Origin: a virus
Length of the DNA: 48,684 bases
Reading direction: 5' to 3' (one strand)
Virus record (IMG/VR): IMGVR_UViG_3300015263_001317
Location: 1 to 48,684 of that record
Below, piece by piece: positions 15,571 through 24,239 of the stretch. The notes beneath the pieces were generated by a model. That model saw nothing but the letters and a program-made list of their open reading frames with translations. It was not told where the DNA came from and made no database searches. Numbering within the stretch: position 1 is the stretch's first letter; every line of letters begins with the position of its first letter. The position numbers and the translations under genes were made by a program.

Positions 15571-15993
15571 ATGGCGTACACACTCGACCAACTTCTTGAG
15601 GCCACGGGCGTAGACGAGCTCGCTGGCACACCGTTCAAGAAGGTCGCATCCCCGAAGGGGCCCGACCTCCTGAAGCTGGCTGCCCGTTGCCGTGAGGCAT
15701 CGGAAGCCGAAGACGCGCCGGCGGCCCCGCCCGCCGACACCGTCAACGCTCAGGGGTTGGTCGAGAAGACCGCTGCTGTCGCGATCATCCGACAGACCCT
15801 CGCCGAGATCAGTGCCATCGAAGGCACTCCTCCAGAGGCCGTGAAAACCGCGTCCGCAGGACCGGACCAGGCAGCCTTCATCAAAGCTGCTCTCGAAGAG
15901 GGCTACAGCCCCGAAGACATTGCTCGTTTCCTCGAGCAGTCCGAAGAGGCAAATCCTCGGAAGAAGAAGACCGCGACCAGCATCATTGGCTAG
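15571..15993 (+). CDS. Hypothetical capsid-region protein
   Basis: 140 residues from the ATG at 15571, preceded by GGAGA at proper spacing; an upstream TTG in the same frame has no ribosome binding site. The protein is helical with several Lys-x-Ala steps (FKKVAS, LLKLAAR, VEKTAAV, VKTASAG) resembling the end of the tag. The last gene of its transcription unit, it is followed by a strong terminator. Its position between scaffold-like and capsid genes suggests a head component. No family recognised. Confidence 0.65.
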   Translation: MAYTLDQLLEATGVDELAGTPFKKVASPKGPDLLKLAARCREASEAEDAPAAPPADTVNAQGLVEKTAAVAIIRQTLAEISAIEGTPPEAVKTASAGPDQAAFIKAALEEGYSPEDIARFLEQSEEANPRKKKTATSIIG

Positions 15994-16028
15994 ACATGCG
16001 CCGCCTCGAGGGGCAATAAGAGCGCCAG

Positions 16029-16060
16029 GAGCCCGGCCCAACACGCCGGGCTCTTTTTTT
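16029..16060 (+). terminator. Rho-independent terminator
   Basis: GAGCCCGGC (16029-16037) pairs perfectly with GCCGGGCTC (16045-16053) across a 7-base loop and is followed by seven T residues. It cleanly separates the internal/scaffold-like unit from the capsid unit, which has its own promoter downstream. Confidence 0.9.
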
Positions 16061-16100
16061 GCCAAAATGACGGTAAGGTCAGAGAATCTTCGGGGCCAAG

Positions 16101-16128
16101 TTGACGTTATGGGCCCCCCGCGTACCAT
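16101..16128 (+). promoter_or_regulatory. Sigma70-like promoter for the capsid genes
   Basis: TTGACG (16101-16106) and TACCAT (16123-16128) are spaced by 16 bases, just after the terminator at 16029-16060 and 15 bases before the start at 16143. The -10 element is imperfect, but position between a strong terminator and the capsid genes makes a promoter likely here. Confidence 0.45.
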
Positions 16129-16142
16129 GGAAAGGAATCGAG

Positions 16143-16448
16143 ATGGCGAATTCGATCGAACAGAAGGAGCTCTTCAAAGAAGCAGCAGTTGCTTTGGAAG
16201 TTGCTCACAAACGAAACGAAGCTGTGAAGCTTGCGTTCGACATGGTTGAGCGAGGGAAGGTTCCCCCGTTCGAGACGTTCGCCCAGTTCGAAGAGAAGGT
16301 CGCGTCGCTGATGACGAAAGATCTTCGTGTTGTTGAGGAGGCTCTCGAAATGGACGCATCGATGGCCGACTTTGGAAAACTCGCGTCTTCGGGCCCCGCC
16401 CCGGCGGACGCCACCGCCGCATTCTTTCACCGTTTGGCGGAAGACTAG
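16143..16448 (+). CDS. Hypothetical small helical capsid-region protein
   Basis: 101 residues from ATG 16143, which is preceded by AAAGGA. The in-frame codons upstream fall within the promoter and are not coding. The N-terminus (MANSIEQKELFKEAAVALEV) is a charged amphipathic helix; the rest is helical and ends in a short Ala/Pro-rich segment. It is the first gene after the promoter, two genes ahead of the major capsid protein. It may be a small head or scaffold component; no family is recognised. Confidence 0.65.
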   Translation: MANSIEQKELFKEAAVALEVAHKRNEAVKLAFDMVERGKVPPFETFAQFEEKVASLMTKDLRVVEEALEMDASMADFGKLASSGPAPADATAAFFHRLAED

Positions 16449-16472
16449 AACCGTTCCTGAAGGAGGACCAAG

Positions 16473-16988
16473 ATGGCATTTCCCGTACCCCCCGATGTTC
16501 GTGGCACCCGCGACTTCGAGCTCGTTCTTGGACAAGACGAGCTTCTCCGTCAAAGCATGCCTGTCGAAGATCCTGCTGCCAGCGTCGACGTTGGCGAATG
16601 GATGAAACCGGTTGACGTCTCTGGCGTCACCAAAGCCAAGAAGCTCGAGACCGGCGTCGACACGCTCGCCGCTCCCGCTCTCGGTGCGAAGGTCTCTTGG
16701 ACCAAGTACCGCCAGGGCGACTCGAACCTCGGCCAGTCGGACGCCATGGCGACCGGCACCGTGGATCTGCTCTCTGGCACCTACCAGGCGAAGACCAAGC
16801 TCTACAACACGGGCGCTGGTGGCCTGCTCGCTCCGGGCAACCTCGTTGTTGCCACCTTCCAGACTGACAAAGGCCAGCTGGATGTTCTGGACCCCGCCAC
16901 CGCGACCGTGCGTCAGCTCCAGGCTGTCGTGGGTCGTATCCTCTCCGTCGCCAACGGTCAAATGCATTACGAGGCGCCTGGCCTGTAG
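16473..16988 (+). CDS. Putative capsid decoration/stabilisation protein
   Basis: 171 residues with AAGGAGG upstream. The sequence is beta-rich and almost free of charge clusters (for example GVDTLAAPALGAKVSWTKYR, LAPGNLVVATFQTDKG), the composition of small capsid-decorating proteins. It lies directly upstream of the major capsid protein gene, where many phages encode a decoration protein. No catalytic residues are seen. Assignment rests on size, composition and gene order; a head fibre subunit is an alternative. Confidence 0.55.
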   Translation: MAFPVPPDVRGTRDFELVLGQDELLRQSMPVEDPAASVDVGEWMKPVDVSGVTKAKKLETGVDTLAAPALGAKVSWTKYRQGDSNLGQSDAMATGTVDLLSGTYQAKTKLYNTGAGGLLAPGNLVVATFQTDKGQLDVLDPATATVRQLQAVVGRILSVANGQMHYEAPGL

Positions 16989-17037
16989 GCCCGGGTTGAG
17001 GCAACCACCCAACTAGGCACCTACAAGGAGAACCAAA

Positions 17038-17931
17038 ATGGATCAGATCGACGCCGCAACTTTCAACAACCTGTTCATCTCCAGGTTGGACACCCACGAC
17101 GGGCTCGAGAAGGCAGCCCAGGCCGGTGGCGCATTCGTGCGCGAGCGCCTGCGCGAAGTCTCTTTCACCCGTTCCATCCTCCCACCCGAGTACGTCACGA
17201 AGGCGGACTGCCAGCGCTCTGTCAACCACGACACGCTGGTCAAGATCGTGGACATCGAGCCGCAGTCCAACGCGGCTGCGGTGAACTTCCGCGGCAAGGC
17301 CTTCGAGCGGTACATCGAGGGAGACCGCTACGAGATTCCGTTCTTCAAGATCGAGTCCGAGAAGTTCAAGAAGAACGAGGCCGAGCTCCTCGCCTTCGAC
17401 TACCCGGTGACCAAGGTCATCGAGGAGAACTCCGTCAAGGACATCCAGAAGATCGAGGACGGAAAGTTCATCGAGTTCACCGACGCTGTCATCGCGGCCA
17501 ACGGCAAAGCCGTTACCCCCGCGGCTGCCGGCCCGGCCACCTCGGAGAACCTCGTCGCGCTCTTCAAGGCCCTCGACACCGACGAGCTCGCCGTGGGCAC
17601 CATCCTGATGCACAAGGCGGACTGGGACGACTTCATGACCCAGGAGTCGGCCGTCATCGGTTCTCCGCTCGCGTCCGAGATTCTCGTGAACGGGTACAAG
17701 TACAACACGATTCTCGGCCACAAGTTGGTCGTGACGATCAAGTCGTCGATCGTGCCTCCAGGGAAGATCTACATCTTCACTGATCCCAAGTACCTCGGGA
17801 ACTTCTACATCCTCAACGATACGAAGTTCTACATCGAGAAGCGCGCCGACATGGTCTCCTGGCAGACCTGGGAGTACATCGGCATGGGTTACGGCAACCT
17901 GCGGGCTGCCGCGAGCATGACCCTCATCTAG
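17038..17931 (+). CDS. Major capsid protein
   Basis: 297 residues with AAGGAG at ideal spacing. The layout fits an HK97-fold capsid protein: an N-terminal helical arm (FISRLDTHDGLEKAAQAGGA), an E-loop-like region near residues 80-115 rich in Arg, Phe and Tyr (FRGKAFERYIEGDRYEIPFF), a long central helix, and a beta-rich C-terminal domain ending YIGMGYGNLRAAASMTLI. Codon choice is strongly biased to C-ending codons, as expected of a highly expressed gene. It follows the decoration candidate and precedes neck genes. I see no obvious maturation site in the N-terminal arm. Confidence 0.8.
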   Translation: MDQIDAATFNNLFISRLDTHDGLEKAAQAGGAFVRERLREVSFTRSILPPEYVTKADCQRSVNHDTLVKIVDIEPQSNAAAVNFRGKAFERYIEGDRYEIPFFKIESEKFKKNEAELLAFDYPVTKVIEENSVKDIQKIEDGKFIEFTDAVIAANGKAVTPAAAGPATSENLVALFKALDTDELAVGTILMHKADWDDFMTQESAVIGSPLASEILVNGYKYNTILGHKLVVTIKSSIVPPGKIYIFTDPKYLGNFYILNDTKFYIEKRADMVSWQTWEYIGMGYGNLRAAASMTLI

Positions 17932-17940
17932 TCGGGACCA

Positions 17941-17966
17941 GGACCGCCTTGACCCCAGGGCGGTCC
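17941..17966 (+). other. Stem-loop downstream of the major capsid gene
   Basis: GGACCGCC (17941-17948) pairs with GGCGGTCC (17959-17966) around a 10-base loop, starting 10 bases after the capsid stop codon. No T-run follows, so it is not a classical terminator. It may protect the 3' end of the capsid mRNA or reduce read-through to the next gene. Confidence 0.55.
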
Positions 17967-17985
17967 CCGACGTACCGTTAACGCC

Positions 17986-18519
17986 ATGAAATACAAGGTC
18001 ACGAATACTTCGCAGCTTTCCCAAGGAGGGGCACGCAACGTGTTCCTCACGGAAACTGGGAAGCTCTTGAAGCCGGGGGAGCACTGCGTGTGCAACCGGC
18101 TTGATTCGGGAACTCGTCGCATGGCGGACGCGAAGGTCCTGAAGGTGGAAGAGGGCAGCTTTGCCCCGGCTCCTGTCTTCACGAAGGAGCCGGTGGCACC
18201 CCCCATCCCGCCGACCAAGACGGTCAGCGACGAGAAGGCTCGTGCTGCCGCCGACGCCGCTGCCATGAAGAAACGCATGGAAGAGCAGGCGAAGGCCGAA
18301 GAAGAGGCGAAGGCGAAGGCGGAAGCCGATGCCAAAGCCGCTGCTGAGGCGAAGGCTGCCGAGGAGAAAGCCGCTGCTGAGGCGAAGGCGGAAGCCGATG
18401 CCAAGGCTGCTGCTGAGGCTCAGGCTGCCGAAGCCGACGCAGATGCTACCGAATCCCAGTCCTCGTCCAAGAAAAAGGGCAAGGGCAAGAACAAGAACAA
18501 GAGCGGTAGCGAGGACTAG
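17986..18519 (+). CDS. Putative head-associated protein with Ala/Lys/Glu helix
   Basis: 177 residues. The first 60 form a small beta domain (MKYKVTNTSQLSQGGARNVF, LLKPGEHC) of a kind seen in phage head and fibre proteins. Residues about 85-150 are a near-continuous Ala/Glu/Lys helix made of imperfect repeats of AKAEADAKAAAE. The C-terminus is Lys/Ser-rich. No clear Shine-Dalgarno sequence precedes the ATG. It lies just after the major capsid gene. A capsid-surface fibre with a long helical stalk is plausible. Confidence 0.65.
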   Translation: MKYKVTNTSQLSQGGARNVFLTETGKLLKPGEHCVCNRLDSGTRRMADAKVLKVEEGSFAPAPVFTKEPVAPPIPPTKTVSDEKARAAADAAAMKKRMEEQAKAEEEAKAKAEADAKAAAEAKAAEEKAAAEAKAEADAKAAAEAQAAEADADATESQSSSKKKGKGKNKNKSGSED

Positions 18520-18548
18520 CAGTCCGGCAGCCGCCGGGAGGCTAGACC

Positions 18549-19025
18549 GTGGCGACGACAACCGGAACTGTAGCCGATCAGAAGCAGGAGGAGGCGCGCC
18601 GTCTCCTACGCCTGTTCCTGAACGACACGCCTGAGCTCAACAGGCTGATCCGTCGTCAAGAGTCGACGCCGGAGAAGCTCGACCTTGCCATCCGCCTGGC
18701 AGTCGATGACTTCAACATCACCCCACCGCTTCTTGGGCAAGCGCGGGTGGACAACTTCCCCTCACTGTTCCTGCTGATCTATGGGGCATCCATCCAGGTG
18801 CTCCGCAGCGCAGGCCTCCTGCACTCTCGGAACGAGCTCGTCTACTCGTCCGGGGGTGTTTCCGTTCGCATCTTCGACAAGACCGCTCTTTACCAGAGCT
18901 GGATTGCTCAGTTTGTCGCCGAGTACGAGCGGAAGAAGGCCAACTACAAGATCGCCGCCAACGTGAACAACTCGCTCGCCAGCGGTGTCGCGTCGGAGTA
19001 CTCGATCTTGAGCTACTTCTGGTAG
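18549..19025 (+). CDS. Putative head-tail connector protein
   Basis: 158 residues from GTG 18549, supported by GGGAGG upstream. The protein is mainly helical with aromatic-rich segments (NFPSLFLLIYGASIQVLRSA, IFDKTALYQSWIAQFVAEYE) and ends SEYSILSYFW. Size, helicity and position two genes after the major capsid protein fit a connector or head-completion subunit of the kind that forms a ring under the portal. There is no enzyme motif. The exact type is not certain. Confidence 0.55.
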   Translation: MATTTGTVADQKQEEARRLLRLFLNDTPELNRLIRRQESTPEKLDLAIRLAVDDFNITPPLLGQARVDNFPSLFLLIYGASIQVLRSAGLLHSRNELVYSSGGVSVRIFDKTALYQSWIAQFVAEYERKKANYKIAANVNNSLASGVASEYSILSYFW

Positions 19026-19028
19026 GCC

Positions 19029-19901
19029 ATGCTGGCGTTCGAGAGACTAGACGTCATCATCGCCTCCGTCGGGGGCCCAGACACCAATGCGAATGTGATG
19101 GTGTGCTGGGAGCTCGTGACGCAGCACAGCGGCCTGGACGAGACGTCATTCTCTATCGAGCGGTCCCTGTCTCCGGCCTTCGCCGACGGCGAGGTCGACG
19201 AGATCGAGGTTGGAATTCCTGGCGCCGCCGGGCAGCTCGTCTACAGCTTCACCGATCTCACGCCGAATCTCATCAACTGGTGGCGGCTCTACTACTACCG
19301 GATCAAGGCCGACACCCCAGATGGGGTCATCTACTCCGATGCCAAGACCTGGGAAACCAGCCCTCGACCCCACGAGCTCGCGATCATCGAGCGCCATGAC
19401 TTCGTTCTGCGCTATCTCCAGGGGACCCCGTCGTTTGCCTTCATTGAGCGCACGGCCGACTCTGCGAAATGTCCTTCCTGCTACGACCCTACGGCCGGCC
19501 GCGTCACACGATCGAACTGCCAACTCTGCCTTGGCACTGGTCGACAAAGACCCTACTTCGAGCCCATCAAGTTCTTTGTGGACTACAACCCTGACGAGCG
19601 GCTGACTCAGATCGCAAGCTTCGGGGAGATGCAGTCCAAGGAAAAGGACTGCTGGTTCTCTGCCTTTCCCCAACTAAAGCCTGGCGACATCATCTACGAG
19701 GTCATGCAGGCTGTGCTCTGGAGGATTGTCCGGGTCACGACGATTCAGCCCATGGGCACGACGATCCAGCATGTTGCACGGATCACCGCAATCGGACGAG
19801 ACGAAGTGGAGTACACCCGTCTGGTTCATGAGATTTCCCAGGAGACCCTCAAGGAAGTCGTGCAAGAATGGGAGAGTATCAAGCAGGAGCGCATGTTCTA
19901 A
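19029..19901 (+). CDS. Putative neck/head-tail adaptor protein with zinc ribbon
   Basis: 290 residues. Residues 1-105 look like a fibronectin-type III module (VMVCWELVTQHSGLDETSFS, NWWRLYYYRIKADTPDGV). A four-cysteine zinc ribbon follows at about residues 149-170 (KCPSCYDP then NCQLCLGTG). The C-terminal part is beta-rich with KPGDIIYEVMQAVLWRIVRV. I recall similar cysteine-containing proteins from neck regions of large myophages. It overlaps the next tagged gene by one base (TAATG). A structural neck component is the best guess. Confidence 0.6.
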   Translation: MLAFERLDVIIASVGGPDTNANVMVCWELVTQHSGLDETSFSIERSLSPAFADGEVDEIEVGIPGAAGQLVYSFTDLTPNLINWWRLYYYRIKADTPDGVIYSDAKTWETSPRPHELAIIERHDFVLRYLQGTPSFAFIERTADSAKCPSCYDPTAGRVTRSNCQLCLGTGRQRPYFEPIKFFVDYNPDERLTQIASFGEMQSKEKDCWFSAFPQLKPGDIIYEVMQAVLWRIVRVTTIQPMGTTIQHVARITAIGRDEVEYTRLVHEISQETLKEVVQEWESIKQERMF

Positions 19902-20167
19902 TGGGTCCATTTCTTACAGGCTTCGCCGACGAGCTCGTCAAGCTCGGTGCATTCGGCGCGCAGCACACAGAGGCTGACCCTTACAACGCAAGCGAGCCCG
20001 TCGCTCAGGCGATGAACAAGTACTACGGCACCGAAGCCAAGACCGGTTTGAAGTCTCCTCCCCTCCAGGTTGCTCCGGCCAGCAGAAACCCTGCAGCGCC
20101 AAGTCCGCTCACAACCCCGCGCCCCATGACGAACACGGTCTCCACCCCCGAAGGGAAGACCGAGTGA
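19901..20167 (+). CDS. FADEL-tagged small protein
   Basis: 88 residues starting MGPFLTGFADELVKLG, one of the closest copies of the shared N-terminal tag. The start is fixed by the TAATG overlap with the upstream gene and by the tag. The remainder is short, polar and Pro/Thr-rich, without a hydrophobic helix, so it is mostly tag plus a flexible tail. It is inserted between neck-type genes, far from the main cluster of tagged genes, showing that the tag is scattered through the module. Confidence 0.7.
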   Translation: MGPFLTGFADELVKLGAFGAQHTEADPYNASEPVAQAMNKYYGTEAKTGLKSPPLQVAPASRNPAAPSPLTTPRPMTNTVSTPEGKTE

Positions 20168-20691
20168 TCGACCTCCAGAATCTCATCCAGATCGAGGAGA
20201 AAGAGACGGGCCCTAGCCGCCTCTCCGAGGTGGACGAGGATGCCAAGAACCGCCTGGCCGAGATGGTCCAGCAGCGGCTCCGCGGGAAAATCGACCCCGG
20301 CATCGATCTCAAGTCTGCTAAGCGCTCCCAGGGCGTGCGGGTCACGGCCAAGGGCAGCCGCCTTGTCATCGACGAGAAGGACCAGGCTGCCGTTCTTCGC
20401 GGAGGAATGCAGCCACAGCGAGACATCTCGGAAAGCCGCGCCGGCGGGATGGCGGACCTGTTCACGATGAGCTCCGGGGTCCCTCAGGCCGTTCGAAACC
20501 CTGACGGAACAACCACGCTTGCATTCCGCTCCGTGGCGGCCGAGGACCTGTTCAACATCCAGAAGCAAAACGAGCAGAACCGCATGGTTGAAGAAACCGT
20601 GACAGAGACTCTGCGTATGGGTATCGTGGATGCATTCGAAGATGCAGCCACCGAGGTAGATCGACGACATCCTGAGGACAAACTGAAGTGA
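20164..20691 (+). CDS. Hypothetical neck-region protein
   Basis: 175 residues from GTG 20164, overlapping the upstream stop by four bases (GTGA). The first 110 residues are polar (DPGIDLKSAKRSQGVRVTAK) and the last 60 form a long helix (AAEDLFNIQKQNEQNRMVEE). No cysteine or catalytic pattern. It overlaps the next gene by four bases too, so translation of 19901-21353 is likely coupled. Function is not recognised; gene order places it among connector or tail-completion proteins. Confidence 0.6.
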   Translation: MIDLQNLIQIEEKETGPSRLSEVDEDAKNRLAEMVQQRLRGKIDPGIDLKSAKRSQGVRVTAKGSRLVIDEKDQAAVLRGGMQPQRDISESRAGGMADLFTMSSGVPQAVRNPDGTTTLAFRSVAAEDLFNIQKQNEQNRMVEETVTETLRMGIVDAFEDAATEVDRRHPEDKLK

Positions 20692-21353
20692 GCGACCCGG
20701 CACCAGCACAGGACAATGCGCGCAGCTTGCACGACGAGCAGCGTCGCTATCCTTTGCCGCACCAGGTCATCAAGAACTACTGCCTCGAGATCTGCCAGCT
20801 CCTCTTCTCCGAGAACAACCCGACTGGCATGTGCTGGAATCCCGACCAGGAAAAGACCCAGCTCATGATTGTGGACAAGCATTCCTTCGACCTGGAGGCC
20901 GTTGGAACCACTCCCACGATCGTTGCCAACCGCGGGCCCCAGGGGTGGATGCGGACCTCAGGGTTCCGCCAGCTCCAGAGCCTGGATTTCAGAAACGACC
21001 GGCGTACCTATGCAGACCTCATCCGGGGTGGCGTAATCCTTTCCTGTTTCTCCCGGCACGGCCTCGAGGCCGAGGACATGGCAGGCTATTTGTTCGAGTC
21101 GTTTCAAGTGTTCCGAGACGTCCTGCGGAAAATCGCAAGAAGGGGTATCATGGTCCCCAACCACCTAGGTTTTTTCCGAATCGAGGCAACCAATATGGGC
21201 GAAGAGGCCCTTGTCCAAAGCGACTCAAGACCAAGTTTATCCGTTGTTCCAGTGGCAATTCAGGCCACTGTTCAACGACACTACGCCGTGGAGCCACGCG
21301 ACGCCAGGAAGCTGCAGAACATCAATGTACGGACAAGCAGGAGTGGCACCTAG
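20688..21353 (+). CDS. Putative tail completion/terminator protein
   Basis: 221 residues from GTG 20688 (GTGA overlap). The central part WMRTSGFRQLQSLDFRNDRR and the pattern of alternating strands and helices (LIRGGVILSCFSRHGLEAED, LFESFQVFRDVLRKI) are typical in my experience of proteins encoded directly before the sheath in large myophages, where the tail terminator lies. The C-terminal segment ends in a basic strand. No enzyme motif. The position immediately before the sheath gene is the main support. Confidence 0.5.
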   Translation: MSDPAPAQDNARSLHDEQRRYPLPHQVIKNYCLEICQLLFSENNPTGMCWNPDQEKTQLMIVDKHSFDLEAVGTTPTIVANRGPQGWMRTSGFRQLQSLDFRNDRRTYADLIRGGVILSCFSRHGLEAEDMAGYLFESFQVFRDVLRKIARRGIMVPNHLGFFRIEATNMGEEALVQSDSRPSLSVVPVAIQATVQRHYAVEPRDARKLQNINVRTSRSGT

Positions 21354-21376
21354 CCAACTAACAGGAGGAGCATCAG

Positions 21377-24214
21377 ATGGCATACCGCCGACCTGCAATT
21401 GAAGTCATCCAGGAATTCCAAGAGGCAGCTGCTGCTCTTGCACTTCCTTCCCTTCCCGCGTGCGTTGTCGGACCTGGCTTCCAGGTCGAAGACGATGTCA
21501 ACGCTGGCATCTATTCCGAGGAAAACCTCGCGATCACGACCTACTCCTATGTGGGGTTGGAGACTGGCGCAGTCGTGGACCTCACCGACGCACCCACGAG
21601 CGAAGCGGAGGCCAACGCACACAAAGGCGTTTCTCTGAAGCTCCAAAACGCCTTCGTCGTCAAGGAGCCTGCGCTTCCGTCGACCTCGAAGATTACTGGC
21701 GTCCTTGCATCTCCCAACCTGTTTCAGGACGGCGAGACCGGCGCGTTCTCTTCCTTCGATCCCGATGCGGCTGGAGCTCCGACCTTCTACATCGATGTCA
21801 TCGGTGGCATCGGCATCGATCCGTCCGACATCGGACGCAAGCTTGTCATCGACAAGAACGATGACAACGAGCTCGTGGTCGCCGCTGAGTGGAAGAGCTC
21901 CCTTCCGCTCACCAACGTCGAGTACCGAGTTCTCGAGTTCCGCGAGGAAGAGGTCTACGCCGAGAGCGTGTTCGGCGACAACGGCATCTCGAAGACTGCG
22001 ACTGGCGTCGACGTCAACCCCGGCCTGAAGACCGTATCGGATGCTTCTCCTCTGCCCGTCGTCGAAGCCGACGTGCTCATTGGCTGGCGTGCACTTCGCC
22101 CGGACTTGGCCGGAACCCTCACGGTGTTCACCGACCTCGACTCCCTCGAGGCCGTCTTCGGCATTGGCTCGGTTGTTCCCTCGAACATCGGCGCATTCGC
22201 CGTGAACCTGGCGCTCCTCAACACGACCACCGAAGTCAACTTCGCCGGTCTCGGGTCGGGCTACTTCACCAACGAAGAGCAGGCCTACCAGGATGCGCTC
22301 GAGTTCCTCGAGACCAAGGACGTCTATGGCATCGCCCTGACGACCCACCTCACCGCAGTTCATCAGACTCTCAAGTCTCACGTCGAAGGCCAGTCCGCTT
22401 CCTCTGTCGGCAAGGAGCGAGTCGGCTTCATCAGCCGCAAGCTCGTCGAAGAGGAAGTCCTCATCCCTGCCTCTGGCATCGGCAACGTCACGTCTGCCGG
22501 CACTGGCAACGGTGTGAGCGGGACCGGGAACCTCGACTTCAAGGATCCCGACAATGGCTCGTTCATCACGGACGACGTCAACACGGGACACTTCCTCGAG
22601 ATCGAGAGCTATACCGCGGTCCAAGGCGTCCAGCGCTCCATCACCCCGAACGAGAAGGACTACTTCGGCACCGGTCCCGACCGCATCCAAATGGGCAATG
22701 CGGCATTCGCGGGAACCGATGTCGGCAAGAACATCCTCATCCGGGGGGCGACGACCGCTGGCAACAACATCAAGTTCTCGATCGCCAGCATCATCAGCGC
22801 AGTCCAGGCGGGCGTCACCCCGACTCCGCCGGCTGCCGAGGTCATGCTTTCCACTACTCGCGCATGGATCACCGACCTCAACCGGTCGCTGTCCATGGGC
22901 GGCTCCGACAGCATCACCGCCGCAACCAAGACCTGGGTGATCTCCACCGGCGCATTCACCTCGGCTGACATCGGCCGACTGATGTATGTCACCGGCACCT
23001 CGGGTGCCACGAATGACGGCATCTTCACCATCGGCGCCGTCCTCAACTCGACCACGGTTACGACCATTGAGGCCCCCGGAGCCGACGACAACCCGGTCAC
23101 CGGCACTCCCACGGTCGAGATTCACTCGGTTGCTCGCGAGCCCGCCCGGGACTCCAACTCGGACTCGGTCAACGCAACCTCTCGGGAGTGGACCATTCTC
23201 AATGGTCTCTTCACCTCGGAGGATGTTGGTCGCCAGCTCACCATCGCTGGCACCCTGGGTGCGGCCAACGACGGCAACTACGTCATCGAGGCTGTCGTCT
23301 CTTCGACGGTCATCCGAACGGACAACTCCAACGTCCCCGCCGGCGACGAAACCTTCGACGGCCTCGCGACCGTACTCACCACCCTCGACATTGTCTCGCT
23401 CACCCCGAGCACGGCCGAGGACGAGTACATCACCGGCACCCGCCACGAGATCGCCGGCGTCACGTCGGAGAGCCAGCTCACCCTCGGCACCGATCCGCTC
23501 GGTGGGTTCGGTGGAACCATCGAGAGCGTGGTCTATCGGATCACCAAGGACCTGAGCCTCACGGAGCAGGCAGATCTGATCGGCGGCTACTCGGCCTCCA
23601 TCGGAAGCCGACGCATCGTGGCTACCTGGCCCGACGTCCTGGCCGTCTCGGTCAACGGCGTCGCGACCAAGGTCCCCGGCTACTTTGCCGGTCCGGTCCT
23701 GTCGGGCCTCACCGCCGGACTTCCGAGCCAGGCTGGTTTCACCAACCTGCTGGTCACCGGGTTCGTTGGCCGCGAAAACTCGGACGACAAGTTCTCCGAC
23801 ACGCAGCTCGACGCCATCGCCGGAGGCGGCACGATGATCTTCCTGCAGCCCGTCCCGGACGCGGCTCTGCAGATCCGCCACCAGCTCACCACCGACGTCT
23901 CGACCATCTACTTCCAGGAGTTCTCGGTCACCAAGAACGTCGACCTCATCGCCCGATTCTTCCGTGGTCTGTACCAGCCGTTCCTCGGCATCTACAACAT
24001 CACGGACGGGCTTCTCGACCTGCTCAAGACCCGGGGCGAGGGAGGCATTGCCTTCCTTCTGGCCCAGCGAGCTCCTCGAGTCGGCGCTCCCCTCCGTGGC
24101 GGGCAGCTCACTCGAATCGAGGAATCCTCGCTTCAGCCTGATACAGTTGAGATCGACATCGACATCAACGTGCCGCTGCCCCTCAACAACATCAAGTTGA
24201 CGCTCCTCGTATAA
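21377..24214 (+). CDS. Contractile tail sheath protein with internal beta-domain insertion
   Basis: 945 residues, start supported by AGGAGGAG. The N-terminal part (residues 1-360) contains tail sheath-like segments, and the C-terminal part (about 720-945) is diagnostic: FTNLLVTGFVGRENSDD, HQLTTDVSTIYFQEFSVTKN, a helical arm GIYNITDGLLDLLKT, and the final strand VPLPLNNIKLTLLV that donates to a neighbouring subunit in sheath assembly. Residues about 365-715 are an insertion of two or three related beta modules with the core F-x-S-x-DIGR-x-x-x-I-x-G-T. The sheath is thus much longer than the 659-residue T4 protein. It identifies the phage as a myovirus. Confidence 0.88.
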   Translation: MAYRRPAIEVIQEFQEAAAALALPSLPACVVGPGFQVEDDVNAGIYSEENLAITTYSYVGLETGAVVDLTDAPTSEAEANAHKGVSLKLQNAFVVKEPALPSTSKITGVLASPNLFQDGETGAFSSFDPDAAGAPTFYIDVIGGIGIDPSDIGRKLVIDKNDDNELVVAAEWKSSLPLTNVEYRVLEFREEEVYAESVFGDNGISKTATGVDVNPGLKTVSDASPLPVVEADVLIGWRALRPDLAGTLTVFTDLDSLEAVFGIGSVVPSNIGAFAVNLALLNTTTEVNFAGLGSGYFTNEEQAYQDALEFLETKDVYGIALTTHLTAVHQTLKSHVEGQSASSVGKERVGFISRKLVEEEVLIPASGIGNVTSAGTGNGVSGTGNLDFKDPDNGSFITDDVNTGHFLEIESYTAVQGVQRSITPNEKDYFGTGPDRIQMGNAAFAGTDVGKNILIRGATTAGNNIKFSIASIISAVQAGVTPTPPAAEVMLSTTRAWITDLNRSLSMGGSDSITAATKTWVISTGAFTSADIGRLMYVTGTSGATNDGIFTIGAVLNSTTVTTIEAPGADDNPVTGTPTVEIHSVAREPARDSNSDSVNATSREWTILNGLFTSEDVGRQLTIAGTLGAANDGNYVIEAVVSSTVIRTDNSNVPAGDETFDGLATVLTTLDIVSLTPSTAEDEYITGTRHEIAGVTSESQLTLGTDPLGGFGGTIESVVYRITKDLSLTEQADLIGGYSASIGSRRIVATWPDVLAVSVNGVATKVPGYFAGPVLSGLTAGLPSQAGFTNLLVTGFVGRENSDDKFSDTQLDAIAGGGTMIFLQPVPDAALQIRHQLTTDVSTIYFQEFSVTKNVDLIARFFRGLYQPFLGIYNITDGLLDLLKTRGEGGIAFLLAQRAPRVGAPLRGGQLTRIEESSLQPDTVEIDIDINVPLPLNNIKLTLLV

Positions 24215-24239
24215 GGAAGCCCACTAAGGAGAAACGCCG

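Noticed and set aside
16627-18561. Long minus-strand open frame (644 codons) opposite the capsid genes
   Set aside because: Same reason: antisense to several well-supported genes, spanning their boundaries, and of skewed composition.
21350-23881. Long minus-strand open frame (843 codons) opposite the sheath gene
   Set aside because: It is the mirror of a GC-rich, codon-biased gene and is Asp/Arg/Gly/Val low-complexity with no ribosome binding site, so it is a compositional artefact.
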